Below are positions 13,901 to 18,500 of a DNA stretch of 23,111 bases, piece after piece. A program made the position numbers and the translations under genes. The notes under the pieces were generated by a model, which saw nothing but the letters and a program-made list of their open reading frames with translations, was not told where the DNA came from and did not search any database. Origin of the DNA: a virus; IMG/VR virus record IMGVR_UViG_3300029319_000540, positions 1 to 23,111 of that record; one strand, written 5' to 3'. Position 1 is the stretch's first letter; every line of letters begins with the position of its first letter.

Positions 13901-13960
13901 GTTCAGCGTAGAGTTTTTGGTATTCGTAATACTGGAGCACTTCGGAAAAACTTAGGTTGA
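1970..13960 (+). CDS. Giant 3996-aa virion structural protein, gene 7 position, YHYH-like domain and beta repeats
   Basis: By position (between genes 6 and 8) and by its N-terminus this is the counterpart of T4 gp7, the wedge initiator, but at 3996 aa it is about four times longer than T4 gp7 (1032 aa). Residues 1-260 are the globular conserved part (FLKQYYISQEHRGG, then FLQEFYKKIKSSLTPG, KGTAESFRILFNVLFG). The remainder is glycine/serine/threonine/valine-rich, with only about seven cysteines by eye. It is built from recurring modules: G-G-x-x-Y turns, 'HGf..Gd.v.y' modules, 'E.i.yt...RG' modules, two 'NGxxQxP' modules and scattered G-[VIF]-G-T-T. A YHYH-like domain spans about residues 1233-1348. 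The C-terminus has FSWGRLF and ends QRRVFGIRNTGALRKNLG. AAGGA at 1959-1963, six bases before the ATG, supports this start. Structural role is confident. Equivalence to gp7 is an inference from synteny. A long peripheral baseplate or fibre extension is likely. Confidence 0.85.
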   Translation: MIGTGIEKRIQVQQIIESQLPEFILSESPKTVDFLKQYYISQEHRGGVMDIGDNLDQYLKLDNLTPEVIVGVTTLTSGITSTTDTITVSSTKGFPNEYGLLKVDDEIITYTGITTNTFTGCVRGFSGITSYKDSNNPGELIFETSTAGIHTTGITVNNLSVLFLQEFYKKIKSSLTPGLEDSSFVSNLDVSNFIKESKSLYQAKGTAESFRILFNVLFGVTPKVVDLEEFLVKPSSAEYIRREVILAEVISGDPNKLIGQTITKSNDPQTKASISEVEVVTRNRKTYYKIGLFVGFNERTGIQGTFTIPGKTKVIGNVSVGSSVITVDSTVGFGTTGIVISGINTITYTDRTVNQFLNCTGVSTAISTTDDIRSDENVFGYENGDLTKKVELRITGVLSNFELLPTEGSSVTSEGERISIKNVGEVIPNPVSDKTKKEVWFNSWIYNTSCSFDIDTISGSTFTLKSNFDKSNLKEGDTVQILRKGTEIVDVDNATIQTITVTSTTNQLFLNGIGGFTPTTGIEYFIRRKLKLATSSTSELQFGNDVITSNVQNTYNLNETDFYVASSSMPAYDITETVDKSTISEANGTRLQGFSNLTQKYSIISFPTEVTFITGDAVFYKPETTRIPELTEDVYYVKVLADKKQIKLYASRSFIVIDDNIEFTALPVGSGKQSFVLLRHKNEQIGVQKILKKFPVEPNIKSGKSSLTSPGATGILINGVEIINYKSDDKIYSGPLSSIKLLNGGSNFDVINLPKIVIPRVGLGTTALVQPVISGSLKEVLVDQQNFDIEKILSITLSGGGGSGAILRPIVTKRVREISFDARQATVGGGVDINHDRIIINGGHNLLSGEPLVYDNNDNASLGVSTIVAGIHTSNNADQNRFLSNGSVYYPEVIGISSIRLFESFSDYNAGVNTVGFTTVNTQGTHKFKLLNEKKHLRSVIVENPGSNYTNRKLIVKPSAVSTIENKITFANHGFVSGDTIEYNFAAGGSIISGLSTSSQYKVVKIDNNSFRLTSTLNNDYERNNYVKFTSSGTGFQEFQFPPIVLTVNAVYSPVSIALTESLVVTPIVRGSIIDNYLYEGGTNYGSDILNFEKKPSIRIQNGKEAEIKVIASNGKIIATDVRFGGSEYFSPPDLEVVGIGSGIGGRLRPVVENGKITDVKIINAGIGYTTSPQIIVKPAGTGEIFDPAVRSLTLNNLERFEDEILLQESVTNLQYAVVGYNTSIYGTELGDLGGGHSPIIGWAYDGNPIYGPYGYSDPTDSNSPIKLLNTSYTLNTANITNRPSSFTSGFFVEDYKFTDDGDLDSSNGRFTKTPDYPNGVYAYFVGVTTGIQGNLIPKFPYFIGDTYRSEPIEDNFLIDQTNFDFNGNNLIRNTLPYKVSDDFADNDFLIESNEIVEQQSVVESVTRGQIQDFQIVEAGSDYKVNDSLNFDNLNTSGGGASARISHVEGKTISSVNTSVETYTNVVYVRKNATQVSAFISTSHTLSNNDTIAVSGLSTSIPNLTDSHKIGVSSERIVLYKELGANATAGVVTDIYVSKIPDVVSAGSSIGIGTESLLVLNTFNQKGILRVKRGVVGAAHTLSTPVFTVPDSFDIDLVTSPFESKVNDIVFFNPEEQVGVGTTAGIAIGLAKSFTTGERSQVISVPSKSIFIPNHPFVNNQEVIFKKPTSANAISCGTGTTTAVAASFNLPLTGDSQTVFIKNISKDLIGISTTRGGETIFFKNDGTDSFEYSIESNFTQVLGKAQKITAHVAVSTSHNLANGDTVDLALDSNISGGTGVSTSVTVKYSAAEDRILINTVPLAQTNIGNDSIFLADHGYETGQKVYYDGKTTQATGLSTNTYFVYRLDDNTFQLAETRYDAVNEPPKVVGITTNTGGSSQELSLINPPLQIVKNNDLVFYVSDSSLSGYNFNFYYDSNLKNEFVSTGSTSSFVVLKEGTIGVGTTSTITLKYSDSNPVNLYYAIEKSGVVSPNDPDVDNGSKLTYVNSDYEGSYSVFGVGTTSFNVSLNNIPEKLSYTSSQTDKLSYITNSTLASGGVGKILLTSGGLGYKNIPGISSITSANGINAKILCLSDNINKINQVRILDPGFEYHSDKTLRPDARISPTITLINSDVIGKIEVVSGGKNYISPPDLVVVDPETGQLTDQGVIELQLSSSSISEVNVISSPKGLKPIEQRIRTINNSNGVSISQVVGMSTTSTVGVVTCTLVTPVAGFSTSVFAVGDQIFVEGIQLDSSTGSGYNSTDHGFNFFTVTSYTNTNPAVVKFDMTGITTVPIGIAKTTQSNYATITKFSDYPSFRTTQATAQFKAGERLAVKTGNNFVIGNLTVFENNPNEFIRISGKDELVVGDQIRGEITGTVATINSIDVNRGRFNVDFSLKQNRGWDTETGKLSEDYQVIADNDYYQNLSYTIQSPITYTDLVDPVNRLLHTTGLKNFSDTGITSTAKSGISSISNLVLSRDLITDQRVDSINNFDLVLDTDTLDNGAKSKFIKFKNKKLASYIECRTNRVIEIDDISSQFSNAESTNNNRIDIPITEDYTSYVVQTKNISTNEVRLDEVVVFKDSTDTFTFEKNSLGIGTDRIVDLVGFTDSATGDTSLRIVPNDPFNDDLDIKVYENRFNSTLSGVGTQAVGFVNLIGVSTNVGAAVTTSVLSASVGFTSAFYATVEVKDTITNEKNLVDIYVTQDGTNSYFTEYYVDSGDISNFSSNFIGTFTSNLQSNILSLDFNNTGINTVNVRAKAVGFGTTTVGNGTYRFKDSTQLAGSERSVNLQSNYKRVSALSTIVGVDSNKYNAIKSIVKVSKGTTHAMHQVIAMHDGTSTSTVHYPFISIGSTAGIGTFVASFSGSNFNLRFNPDSGFSDVEVQAYSELFYEDVDIFNIPPDLTYGRVSESVKVRQYNAVNGDRANKKEFELKHDGVPIFSKQFRPTDSSILNPVTGVFTITDHFFRTGEKLKYTPKSSFIGVAATAMTTAHSSNLPTDVFAIRLTKDTFKLASSKSNANAGTGVTFVSLGSGNIHQLEMTKKLEKTVIDIDGLIQSPIAFTPVNTTVTNNVGGNISSTSTVFSVAGISSIIEGDILKVGTELMKVTSVGVGTTSVGPISGGGAINLVGVERGSLGSTAATHSDSDAVRKFTGSFNIVDSKIFFTDAPKGTNNVAKNQSNLEFPRSEFNGRVYLRNDYSNNRIFDDISDGFTGIGATHRMFVAGINTTGIQTGSSIVLLNGIFQKPTTANNSGNNYEFVSPSASATDIVFTGITSANGSKVVSQSDVNLNQLPRGGVVVSLGSTGGQGIAPLVGAAVTVVINGSGTITSVGAGATDVHGSGYRGNVAIGVTDDTGNGSGANVTATVGAGGTLAFTVVSGGTGYVKPKLNIPDPSYEALDVVGVSRLGIGATTDTGQGLKITVDVGASSTTGIGSTMFTVSQFKIATPGFGFKKGDIIKPVGLVTARGAVMTDFTLSVDEIFTDEFASWDFGEFDYTDSIKGLQNGTRTRFPIRLNSQLLSFEIDRNTADSSLIEMQNLLLIFVNGVIQHPGRDYTFEGGTTFNFTSPPDADDDVAVFFYKGTSGVDTIVVDVTETLKKGDVVQVTSNNDIPNTIAQKSRTVVGITTSDTFETEIYTNVGIDEVNFKPLKWTKQKIDKVIGNDIISKSRDSIEPLIYPTARLIGDLGTGTAEGTSIFVDNAEFFDYEEDTSAADATITNIIINDIGVLVVDDKSPVTAKLSATVNATGQVSVSVIDGGSGYVGSTTSISIAPPVGVAATQFAVAGVSTFAVGTANITSGIITSVTMNNVGFGYTSTNPPIVLAPTPEVIKENITNIKTVAGFSGIVTGISTAVIGVSTLGLRIGLKKSSGNFSGLNAGFPIYIFDTHVGTGLTSLNTSGNPNDVVGIGTTFADNVYVIQSITSSGTNAEILVNIHSNTNHSGLGVTVGINSGNNGRFSWGRLFNSSGQGAFNRANPIAIGVTGKTVGLTNGVGIGSFPTVQRRVFGIRNTGALRKNLG
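2225..2362 (+). repeat. Protein module 'GFP..G.l.vd.E.i.YT...RG', copy 1
   Basis: The encoded segment (giant protein residues 86-131) contains KGFPNEYGLLKVDDEIITYT followed by GCVRGFSGITSY. The order is a beta strand, a turn, an 'E-I-I-x-Y-T' strand and a closing 'R-G' loop. The same plan recurs at 2936-3082 (weaker), at 11144-11350 and in the 2381-aa protein at 21458-21685. The DNA copies have diverged, so the repeat is visible only at protein level. Confidence 0.6.
2936..3082 (+). repeat. Protein module 'GF...G.i.i.....i.YT', copy 2 (diverged)
   Basis: The encoded residues include ITVDSTVGFGTTGIVISG, then TITYTDRTVNQFLNCTGVS. Strand order and spacing match copy 1 (compare ITVSSTKGFPNEYGLLKV and IITYTGITTNTFTGC), but the closing R-G is missing. 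This looks like an eroded duplicate of the first module, within 600 bp of it. Confidence 0.5.
4196..5513 (+). repeat. G-G-x-x-Y turn repeats, first cluster (5 copies)
   Basis: Five spaced copies of a 'G-[GIS]-x-x-[YF]...P.[IL].[IV]' motif occur in the giant protein. They are NGGSNFDVINLPKIVIP at residue 743, NPGSNYTNRKLIVKP near 943, EGGTNYGSDILNF near 1080, FGGSEYFSPPDLEVVG near 1124 and NAGIGYTTSPQIIVKP at 1164. Several are preceded by a 'GsGa.l.P.v.nGkI..v.i' strand pair, for example GGRLRPVVENGKITDVKI. Together they read as a beta-strand/turn unit. Copies are diverged at DNA level. Confidence 0.65.
4862..5092 (+). repeat. Protein module 'HGF.sGD.i.Y...f.L', best-preserved copy
   Basis: The encoded residues (965-1041) contain ANHGFVSGDTIEYNF, then GLSTSSQYKVVKIDNNSFRL. 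A partner at 7394-7552 has ADHGYETGQKVYYDG, then GLSTNTYFVYRLDDNTFQLA. Weaker relatives lie at about 4475-4750, 6401-6570, 6911-7171, 7220-7290 and 10775-10999. The pairing of an 'HG..tG..v.Y' half with a 'gLst..Y.V.riDdntF.La' half is consistent enough to be a repeated domain. Confidence 0.6.
5666..6013 (+). other. YHYH-like domain within the giant protein
   Basis: Residues about 1233-1348 of the giant protein carry the hallmarks of the C-terminal part of the YHYH domain family. These are HSPIIGWAYDGNPIYGPYGY (residues 1237-1256), NGRFTKTPDYPNGVYAYFV (1308-1326) and FPYFIGDTY (1340-1348). The family's name-giving Y-H-Y-H tetrapeptide, normally upstream of the HSP segment, is not seen; the equivalent stretch reads QYAVVGYNTSIYGTELG. 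The domain's function is not known to me. I recall such domains in marine T4-like phage structural proteins. Confidence 0.8.
7394..7552 (+). repeat. Protein module 'HGY.tG..v.Y...F.La', second well-preserved copy
   Basis: The encoded residues 1809-1861 contain FLADHGYETGQKVYYDG, GLSTNTYFVYRLDDNTFQLA and RYDA. It aligns by eye with 4862-5092 (HGFVSGDTIEY, GLSTSSQYKVVKIDNNSFRL). A shorter relative starts at 7220 (STSHNLANGDTVDLAL), so two neighbouring modules are nearly in tandem here. Confidence 0.6.
8102..8383 (+). repeat. G-G-x-x-Y turn repeats, second cluster (3 near-tandem copies)
   Basis: Three copies lie about 40 residues apart: SGGLGYKNIPGISSI at residue 2045, DPGFEYHSDKTLRP at 2086 and SGGKNYISPPDLVVVDP at 2122. 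The links between them read 'nginAkil......inqVrIl' and 'iGKIevv', giving a strand-turn-strand unit of roughly 40 aa. This is the tightest spacing of the repeat in the giant gene. Confidence 0.65.
11144..11350 (+). repeat. Protein module '..G.ilkv..E.mkv...ERG', copy 3
   Basis: The encoded residues contain VFSVAGISSIIEGDILKVGT, ELMKVTSVGVGTTSVG, and GVERGSLGSTAATHSDSDAV. The plan (threshold glycine, 'ilkvgtElm.v' strand, closing 'v-E-R-G-s-l-G-s.A..H') matches the copy near the start of this protein and the one at 21458-21685 in the 2381-aa protein, where the loop reads IAERGVNGSAIREHAIGS. Confidence 0.6.
11609..11719 (+). repeat. Protein module 'l.NG..Q.P....Y.F.sP', copy 1
   Basis: The encoded segment has IVLLNGIFQKPTTA with asparagine 3219, followed by NNYEFVSPSASATDIVFTG. 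It pairs with a second copy about 900 bp downstream (IFVNGVIQHPGRDYTFEGGT). The 'NGxxQxP' hairpin followed by an 'F.sPP....d.v.f' strand reads as a short fibre-type beta unit. Confidence 0.6.
11918..12285 (+). repeat. G-G-x-x-Y turn repeats, third cluster
   Basis: The cluster contains HGSGYRGNVAIGVTDDTG, then a 'GsGAnvtAtVGaGGtl' strand pair, SGGTGYVKPKLNIPDPSY at residue 3357 and TPGFGFKKGDIIKPVG at residue 3425. The first two form the fullest example of the unit: G-Y turn, strand, G-A strand, 'G-T-L-A-F-T-V-V' strand, next G-Y turn. Confidence 0.65.
12521..12655 (+). repeat. Protein module 'l.NG..Q.P....Y.F.sP', copy 2
   Basis: The encoded segment has LLIFVNGVIQHPGRDYTFEG with asparagine 3523, then FNFTSPPDADDDVAVFFYKG. 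It follows the same hairpin plan as the copy around 11609-11719. The unit sits shortly after RTRFPIRLNSQLLSFEID, which may form its first strand. Confidence 0.6.
13169..13378 (+). repeat. G-G-x-x-Y turn repeats, fourth cluster (2 copies)
   Basis: DGGSGYVGSTTSISIAPP at residue 3734 and NVGFGYTSTNPPIVLAP near residue 3786 both end in an 'i.i.aP' strand followed by a Pro-containing turn. They are linked by an alternating valine/threonine stretch (ITSGIITSVTM). They lie just before the conserved C-terminal end of the giant protein. Confidence 0.65.
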
Positions 13961-13968
13961 TGGAAAGT

Positions 13969-13980
13969 AGTATAAATATA
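13969..13980 (+). promoter_or_regulatory. T4-type late promoter before gene 8
   Basis: TATAAATA at 13971-13978 is the exact consensus of the T4 late promoter -10 box, read by the sliding-clamp-assisted gp55 RNA polymerase in T4. It lies in the 36-nt gap after the giant gene's TGA, 18 bases before the gene 8 ATG. The extended 12-mer AGTATAAATATA is repeated exactly at 22918-22929, the only other sizeable gap in the window. Both lie between genes, which supports function. Confidence 0.7.
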
Positions 13981-13996
13981 GAAAAAAAGCAATAAA

Positions 13997-15556
13997 ATGC
14001 CAGCAGTTGTAACAGATCAGTTTAGAATATTAAATGCGAGTAACTTTGTCGATACAGTTACGGGGATAGGAGGCACTGATCCATCTAGCTCATTTTATGT
14101 GTCAGTTAGTTTACCTAACCCCACTTTAGTTGGTTTTGGTAGAACTTCCACATGGAATACAGCAACTCCAAATCCCGTTGATAATATTAATGATAATAAT
14201 CACATTGGTGATACTACTTTATTTGGAAAAAGAGTTATCGGTAGAAATGTAAGAAGATTGATTCGTAGAGTAAATTGGACACAAGGTACAAGATATGAAA
14301 TGTATCGTCATGATTATAGTGTGAGTTCACCATCACCAATCACACAATCATCAAGATTATATGATGCAAGATATTATGTAATGAATGAGAACTTCAATGT
14401 TTATATTTGTATCGACAACGGATCTTCAGGAATTAATACTACAGGTAATGCATCACAGGATGAACCAACTTTTACAGATTTAGAACCATCAAAGGCTGGT
14501 GAAAGTGGTGATGGATATGTATGGAAATACTTATTTACCGTTGCTCCTAGTGATATAATTAAATTCGACTCAACAGATTTTATTGCTGTTCCAAATGATT
14601 GGACAACTACTACTGACGCATCTATACAATCTGTTAGGGAAAACGGAGACTCAGATACAAATAATAACCAAATCAAAAAAGTATACATTGATAATCAAGG
14701 TGAAGGATATTCTGGAGGACTTGGCCAAGAGTTTAATATTCTTGGAGATGGTACAGGTGGTAAGGTAGTTGTTGATGTGATTAGCGGTAAAATAACAAAT
14801 GCAATAGTATCATCTGGTGGTAAAGGTTATACTTATGGAATTGTTGATCTTGGATCAATCAATGCAAATGCATCAACTAAGGCAAAATTAATTCCAATTA
14901 TCCCCCCATCTAAAGGTCATGGGCACAATGTTTATGAAGAGCTTGGGACTGATAGAGTGTTAGTTTATGCAAGATTTGGTGGTGATAATAAAGATTTTCC
15001 ACTTGACACTAAATTTGCACAAGTTCAACTTGTTAAAAATCCAACATCCATAGGCACCACATCAATTTACTTTGGTGATTCATATTCATCTTTAAATGCT
15101 TTTAAGTTTTCAACAACATCAGGAGTACCTAGTATTGGTGAAAAAATCACTCAAACTTTAGGTGGTGGTTTGAAAGCAGTTGGTTATGTAGCATCTTATG
15201 ATGCTGAAACAAAAGTGATGAAGTATATTCAAGATAGATCTCTATATTTTGGTAATTCAACTGATCAAACAGATTATGTTGGTATCTCAACTCTAGGCCA
15301 AGTTCTAGCATTTGAGTCATCAACCAATCAAGTTTCTGCTCCAAGTGGATTCAGTGGATCAATTGAAACCACATTTAGTCTTGGTATTACCACAGTTGGA
15401 TCTAAGAATGTAGGACTAGGAGTGACTTTCACAAATGGTCTTGCTACACCTGAGATAAATAAAGGGTCGGGTGATATAATTTACATTGACAACAGAGCGA
15501 CTATTACTAGAAACTCAAGACAAAAAGAAGATGTCAAAATCATTCTGGAATTCTAA
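13997..15556 (+). CDS. 8: Baseplate wedge subunit gp8
   Basis: This is the T4 gp8-type wedge protein, part of the outer baseplate wedge. The N-terminal half has the marine T4-like gp8 pattern: PNPTLVGFGRTSTWNTATPN near residue 36, then FGKRVIGRNVRRLIRRVNWT, TRYEMYRHDYSVSSPSPI, RLYDARYYVMNENFNVYICI, DEPTFTDLEPSKAGESGDGY and WKYLFTVAPSDIIKFDS. The C-terminus GSGDIIYIDNR, then RQKEDVKIILEF, is also typical of gp8 as I recall the family. At 519 aa it is longer than T4 gp8 (334 aa). Part of the excess is an inserted G-x-G-Y repeat pair at residues 235-286 resembling those in the giant upstream protein. No Shine-Dalgarno is obvious; the leader is A-rich behind a late promoter box. The next gene starts three bases after the stop codon. 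Confidence 0.92.
   Translation: MPAVVTDQFRILNASNFVDTVTGIGGTDPSSSFYVSVSLPNPTLVGFGRTSTWNTATPNPVDNINDNNHIGDTTLFGKRVIGRNVRRLIRRVNWTQGTRYEMYRHDYSVSSPSPITQSSRLYDARYYVMNENFNVYICIDNGSSGINTTGNASQDEPTFTDLEPSKAGESGDGYVWKYLFTVAPSDIIKFDSTDFIAVPNDWTTTTDASIQSVRENGDSDTNNNQIKKVYIDNQGEGYSGGLGQEFNILGDGTGGKVVVDVISGKITNAIVSSGGKGYTYGIVDLGSINANASTKAKLIPIIPPSKGHGHNVYEELGTDRVLVYARFGGDNKDFPLDTKFAQVQLVKNPTSIGTTSIYFGDSYSSLNAFKFSTTSGVPSIGEKITQTLGGGLKAVGYVASYDAETKVMKYIQDRSLYFGNSTDQTDYVGISTLGQVLAFESSTNQVSAPSGFSGSIETTFSLGITTVGSKNVGLGVTFTNGLATPEINKGSGDIIYIDNRATITRNSRQKEDVKIILEF
14699..14854 (+). repeat. G-x-G-Y repeat pair inside gp8
   Basis: Residues 235-286 of gp8 read GEGYSGGLGQEFNILGDGTG, a 'GKVVVDVISGKITNAIV' strand pair, then SSGGKGYTYGIVDLG. 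This is the same turn-strand-'nGkI..v.i'-turn plan seen four times in the upstream giant gene. Its presence inside a wedge protein of known fold type suggests a transferred surface module. Confidence 0.6.
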
Positions 15557-15559
15557 AAA

Positions 15560-18500
15560 ATGCCACAGAAAACTAATTTAAATATAAATCCATATTACGA
15601 CGATTTTTCAAAGGATAGTAATTTTTACAAAGTATTATTTAATCCGGGAAAACCAGTTCAGGCAAGGGAATTAACAACTCTACAGTCTATCTTACAAGAT
15701 CAGATTGAATCTTTTGGTAGTCATATGTTCAAAGAGGGATCAATGGTGATTCCCGGAAATAGTCAATATGATCCAGAATATTTTTCAATTAAATTAGACT
15801 CTAACCATTTAGGAATCCCAGTTTCATTATATGTAGATCAGTTAAAAGGTAAAATATTAGAAGGTCAAAGCACAGGCATAAAAATACTTATTGATGATTT
15901 CTCTTTACCAAACGATGCAACTGGAATTACAGATCTTACACTTTTTGTAAAATATATTGACGCTGGAATTGATAATACTTCAAAATTTTTAGAGGACGGT
16001 GAAAATTTATTAATTCAAGAATCTATTGTATATGGAAATACACTAATAAATTCTGGTGATACTGTAGCAAATTTAATTGATGTTGACGCATCTGGTGTAG
16101 GTTGTAGAGTTTCTATAGCTGATGGTGTTTTCTTTATTCGTGGAAACTTTGTAAATGTTTCAGCTGATAAGATAGTGCTCGATCCATACACTAATACTCC
16201 GTCATACAGGGTTGGACTCTTTGTTAACGAAGAGTTAGTTTCTGCGAATGATGATGAATCTCTATATGATAATGCAAGAGGATTCTCAAACTTTGCAGCT
16301 CCCGGTGCAGATAGACTTAAGATTAGTACAACTCTTACTAAAAAAGGCCTTACAGATTTTAATGATAAAAACTTCATTGAAATAATGCGTCTTGATAATG
16401 GTCAACTTAAAAAATTACAAAATAAATCACAATATAGTTTAATAAAAGATTACTTTGCTAAAAGAACATACGAAGAATCTGGTAACTATTCTGTAGGCAA
16501 TTTTAAGTTCGATGTTGAAGAATCTTTAAATGATGGAATATCAAATGAAGGTGTTTTCTCTACAGGTGAATTAACAGATCAAGGAGCAACACCAACTGAT
16601 GATCTATTTGCACTTAAGGTATCTCCCGGAAAGGCATATGTAAGAGGATATGATATCGAGAGACCTGTTACCACGATATTGGATATTGAAAAACCAAGAG
16701 ATAAAAAAGAGATTGAATTATCATCTGTTCCATTCAAGTTTGGAAACAAATTTCAATTAAACAATGTTAATGGAACACCAAAGTTAGGAATTAATATTAA
16801 TAATACAGTTAGTTTAAGAGATCGAAGAAAAACTACTGCAAATGCAACCAGTGGTGCTGGAGATCAGATTGGTAAGGCAAGAGTTTATGCTTTTGAACTC
16901 ACTGATGCTGCATATACTGGTGCTTCTTCTAAATTTGATCTTTATCTTTATGATATTCAGACACATACAACTTTGGTTTTAAATACTGCAGTTTCATCTA
17001 CAGAATTACCTGATACAGCATTTATTGAAGGATTATCAAGTGGTGCTTCGGGATTTGCTGTTAATGCTGGTGGTAATAGTGCAAATATTAAATTACGAGA
17101 TACATCAGGAACATTTATCGCTGGTGAACAAATAAGAATTAATGGTCTAACTACAGTTGCTCGAAGTATTAAAACAGTTACAGCACATAGACTAGAAGAT
17201 ATAAAATCAGTTTATCAGGATTCATCTGCATTTGCAGGATTTGCATTTGATTTTAGTGGTGATTTAGTTCTTAAACAATCTCCAATAAGTGAATTAGGGC
17301 CTGGTGATGAAGTTAATGTGGATGGATCTAATGTGTTAACATGTGCTGGTAAAACATTTGGATCACTAAAGGTTAATGATATAATTATTGTTAATTTAAC
17401 AAGTAATGCATCACCTGTATTTAACCGTGTAAGTGCTATTTCTGCCGATTTAAAATCAGTCACATTAGTAGCAACAACTAGTGTCTCTAATGTTAATGTG
17501 GGAACTGTCTTACAAAGTAATACTCCTACAGGTATTAGAAAAGGAATTCCAGTTATTCAAGATGAAGGAAACGGATTATTTGCACAACTTGAAAATAAAA
17601 ATGTTTCAGATGTATCATTAACAAATTCAGATTTATCAATCAAAACACAAATTACAGGTGTGTCTATTGGTGCAACTGGTGTATTTTCTGCAAATATTAC
17701 AGATACAGATTTAGGATCTGGTGCAACCTTTGAAACTTTTGATGAAGATAGATATTCAGTTCATGTCCATAATGGAGCAATTGCACCTTTAACATCTGAT
17801 CAAGTTGAAATTAAAAATAATGGCCAAACATTATTGATTCAAGGATTGGTTGGATTAACAACGACTGGAGCAAATGTTGTTGTAAACGCAACTGTTCGTA
17901 AAAATGACATTAAAGTAAAACAGAAATCATTTGATAGAAGTAAAAAAGTTAATGTAACTCTCACAAATTCTGGTATATCCACTGCAAATGGACTAACACA
18001 AAATACCACTGCATTTGGATTGAGAGTTGAGGATAAGATAATATCACTTAACAATCCCGATGTTGTAAATGTTGTTGGTGTATACGAGTCTCTTACAACC
18101 TCTAATCCAGTTTTAGATCGTTTAGTGTTTGTGAGTGGATTAGCATTAAACACTGCCTCAGTCATTGGTGAAAAAATTACTGGCTCAGTAAGTGGTGCGA
18201 TCGCACAAATTACAGATCGTGTTTCTGCAACTATTGTTGAGATAGCATATCTAACACAAAATAAATTTGCGATTGGTGAAACAGTTACATTTGAAGAATC
18301 AAATATTATTACTAATTTACAAGGAATTACAGAGGGTTCATATTCAAATATCACCTCAAGTTATACATTAGATAAAGGACAAAAGCAAGGTTTTTATGAT
18401 TATTCTCGAATTGTAAGAAATGCTGGTGAGAGAACACCAAATCGTAGATTAACAATCGTATTCAATCACTATACAGTGCCATCTAACGATACTGGTGATG

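Noticed and set aside
1970-13960. Possibility that the 12-kb frame is an assembly fusion of several genes
   Set aside because: There is no stop, internal ribosome binding site with family-like start, or change in composition. Repeat modules run through the whole length, and both ends look like proper termini.
15581-15590. TATAAATC near the start of the 2381-aa gene as a late promoter
   Set aside because: It differs from the TATAAATA box at the last base, lies inside the coding sequence after the ATG, and lacks the flanking bases of the two intergenic sites.
16015-16377. 120-aa minus-strand open frame
   Set aside because: It is antisense to the DUF4815-type region with conserved forward-strand motifs; no independent signal.
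17839-18354. 171-aa minus-strand open frame, the longest reverse-strand frame
   Set aside because: It lies wholly inside the 2381-aa structural gene, has no recognisable domain or ribosome binding site that I can see, and its composition mirrors the forward frame.
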